Notes under the pieces: generated by a model | Told to the model about the DNA's origin: nothing | The model's database searches: none | What the model saw: only the letters and a program-made list of their open reading frames with translations | Translations under genes and position numbers: made by a program | Assembly: GCA_017458975.1 (NCBI GenBank) | Contig: JAFSZK010000072.1 | Coordinates: 1 to 61,033, forward strand | Direction: 5' to 3' | From: Eubacterium sp. | GTDB taxonomy: Bacteria; Bacillota; Clostridia; Oscillospirales; Acutalibacteraceae | DNA length: 61,033 nucleotides | Part shown: in pieces, positions 60,738 to 61,033 of the stretch | Numbering within the stretch: the first letter of the stretch is position 1 | Layout of the letters: each line of letters begins with the position of its first letter

Positions 60738-61033
60738 ATGGTAATCTCATTTAAAAAAATCAGGCTGAAAATAAACTATTCCTTCATACTGATAGTTTCT
60801 TTATCACTTTTAAGCGAAAGCGATAACGTGCTTATTATTCTCATTTTTTCCTCCCTTCACGAAATAGGACATCTTATACTTCTTATTGCTTTCGGTGCAA
60901 GGGAGCTTGAATTAACGCTCTCATATTACGGCGTTGCGCTCGATTATAAAAATGAGCTTTCGTTTTATCGTGAATTATTTTTCTTGCTCGGCGGAATAAC
61001 AGTTAACGCGGTATTTGTGTTACTCAATATTTA
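60738..61033 (+). CDS. Partial M50 (site-2 protease) family metalloprotease
   Basis: An open frame runs from ATG 60738 to the window end without a stop (98 codons seen). The product MVISFKKIRLKIN... has a TM helix (about 13-30) and a second carrying the zinc site HEIGH near residue 42 (SSLHEIGHLILL), followed by GARELELTLSYYGV and the hydrophobic FFLLGGITVNAVFVLL. This is the M50/SpoIVFB-type organisation, suggesting an intramembrane protease, possibly with a sporulation role. The start is uncertain because no good Shine-Dalgarno precedes ATG 60738; the TACCAT/ATGGTA palindrome (60727-60743) overlaps it. Confidence 0.7.
   Translation, partial: MVISFKKIRLKINYSFILIVSLSLLSESDNVLIILIFSSLHEIGHLILLIAFGARELELTLSYYGVALDYKNELSFYRELFFLLGGITVNAVFVLLNI

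Overview
The window looks like the chromosome of an anaerobic, spore-forming Clostridia bacterium, probably Oscillospiraceae/Ruminococcaceae-like and probably from a gut. This is inferred from the complete spoIIA operon (spoIIAA-spoIIAB-sigF), a tiny spoVM gene, the prpC-prkC-rsgA-thiN-spoVM order known from Firmicutes, a Val T-box leader, RemA, RNase J, sigma-A type promoters with 17-18 bp spacers, strong Shine-Dalgarno sites and moderate GC content (estimated by eye at a little over 40 percent).

Layout. 1-7.5 kb: rnhA on the minus strand, then rnjA, rplI, dnaB, tilS and ftsH in one direction. 7.5-12.4 kb: ppa (minus), a biotin-dependent carboxyltransferase module (carboxyltransferase, biotin carrier, OadA/5S-like subunit) and an NAD-dependent epimerase-like gene. 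12.4-13.8 kb: a non-coding-rich stretch with a MITE-like repeat, a probable 6S RNA and a DUF1292 gene on the minus strand, then a ~570-nt plus-strand transcription unit with no ordinary ORF. That unit holds a possible pseudoknot and a 55-nt-period array of Shine-Dalgarno/AUG mini-cistrons. 13.8-16.5 kb: uxaB-uxaA (hexuronate catabolism). 16.6-29.7 kb: a long housekeeping run (yicC, remA, gmk, rpoZ, priA, def, fmt, Zn-peptidase, rsmB, rlmN, prpC, prkC, rsgA, thiN, a 45-aa membrane peptide, spoVM). 29.7-35.2 kb: Val T-box, valS, folC and the spoIIA operon. 35.2-41.9 kb: a six-gene cluster with a nucleotidyltransferase, two B12-binding-type radical SAM proteins, a GT2 glycosyltransferase and two polytopic membrane proteins.

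42-46.8 kb is accessory DNA. It starts with tRNA-Trp and a duplicated copy of its 3' end, followed by a HaeIII-type (GGCC) restriction-modification pair and a DUF262 + HEPN gene pair. The block is bounded by an 11-bp inverted repeat and looks like a compact defence island. 46.9-52.1 kb: a secreted LCAT-like lipase and a three-gene sensory operon (7TM protein with a degenerate kinase region, histidine kinase, LuxR-type regulator). 52.2-61 kb: a divergent topoisomerase pair, secG, a DEDDh exonuclease with a zinc ribbon, a class A penicillin-binding protein, ruvX, and the 5' part of an M50-type metalloprotease cut by the window end.

The best candidates for something undescribed are the 13.2-13.8 kb RNA with its mini-ORF array, the DUF262-HEPN pair beside the GGCC system, and the twin radical-SAM/glycosyltransferase cluster. 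All functional assignments come from reading motifs and recalled family sequences; no database search was run.
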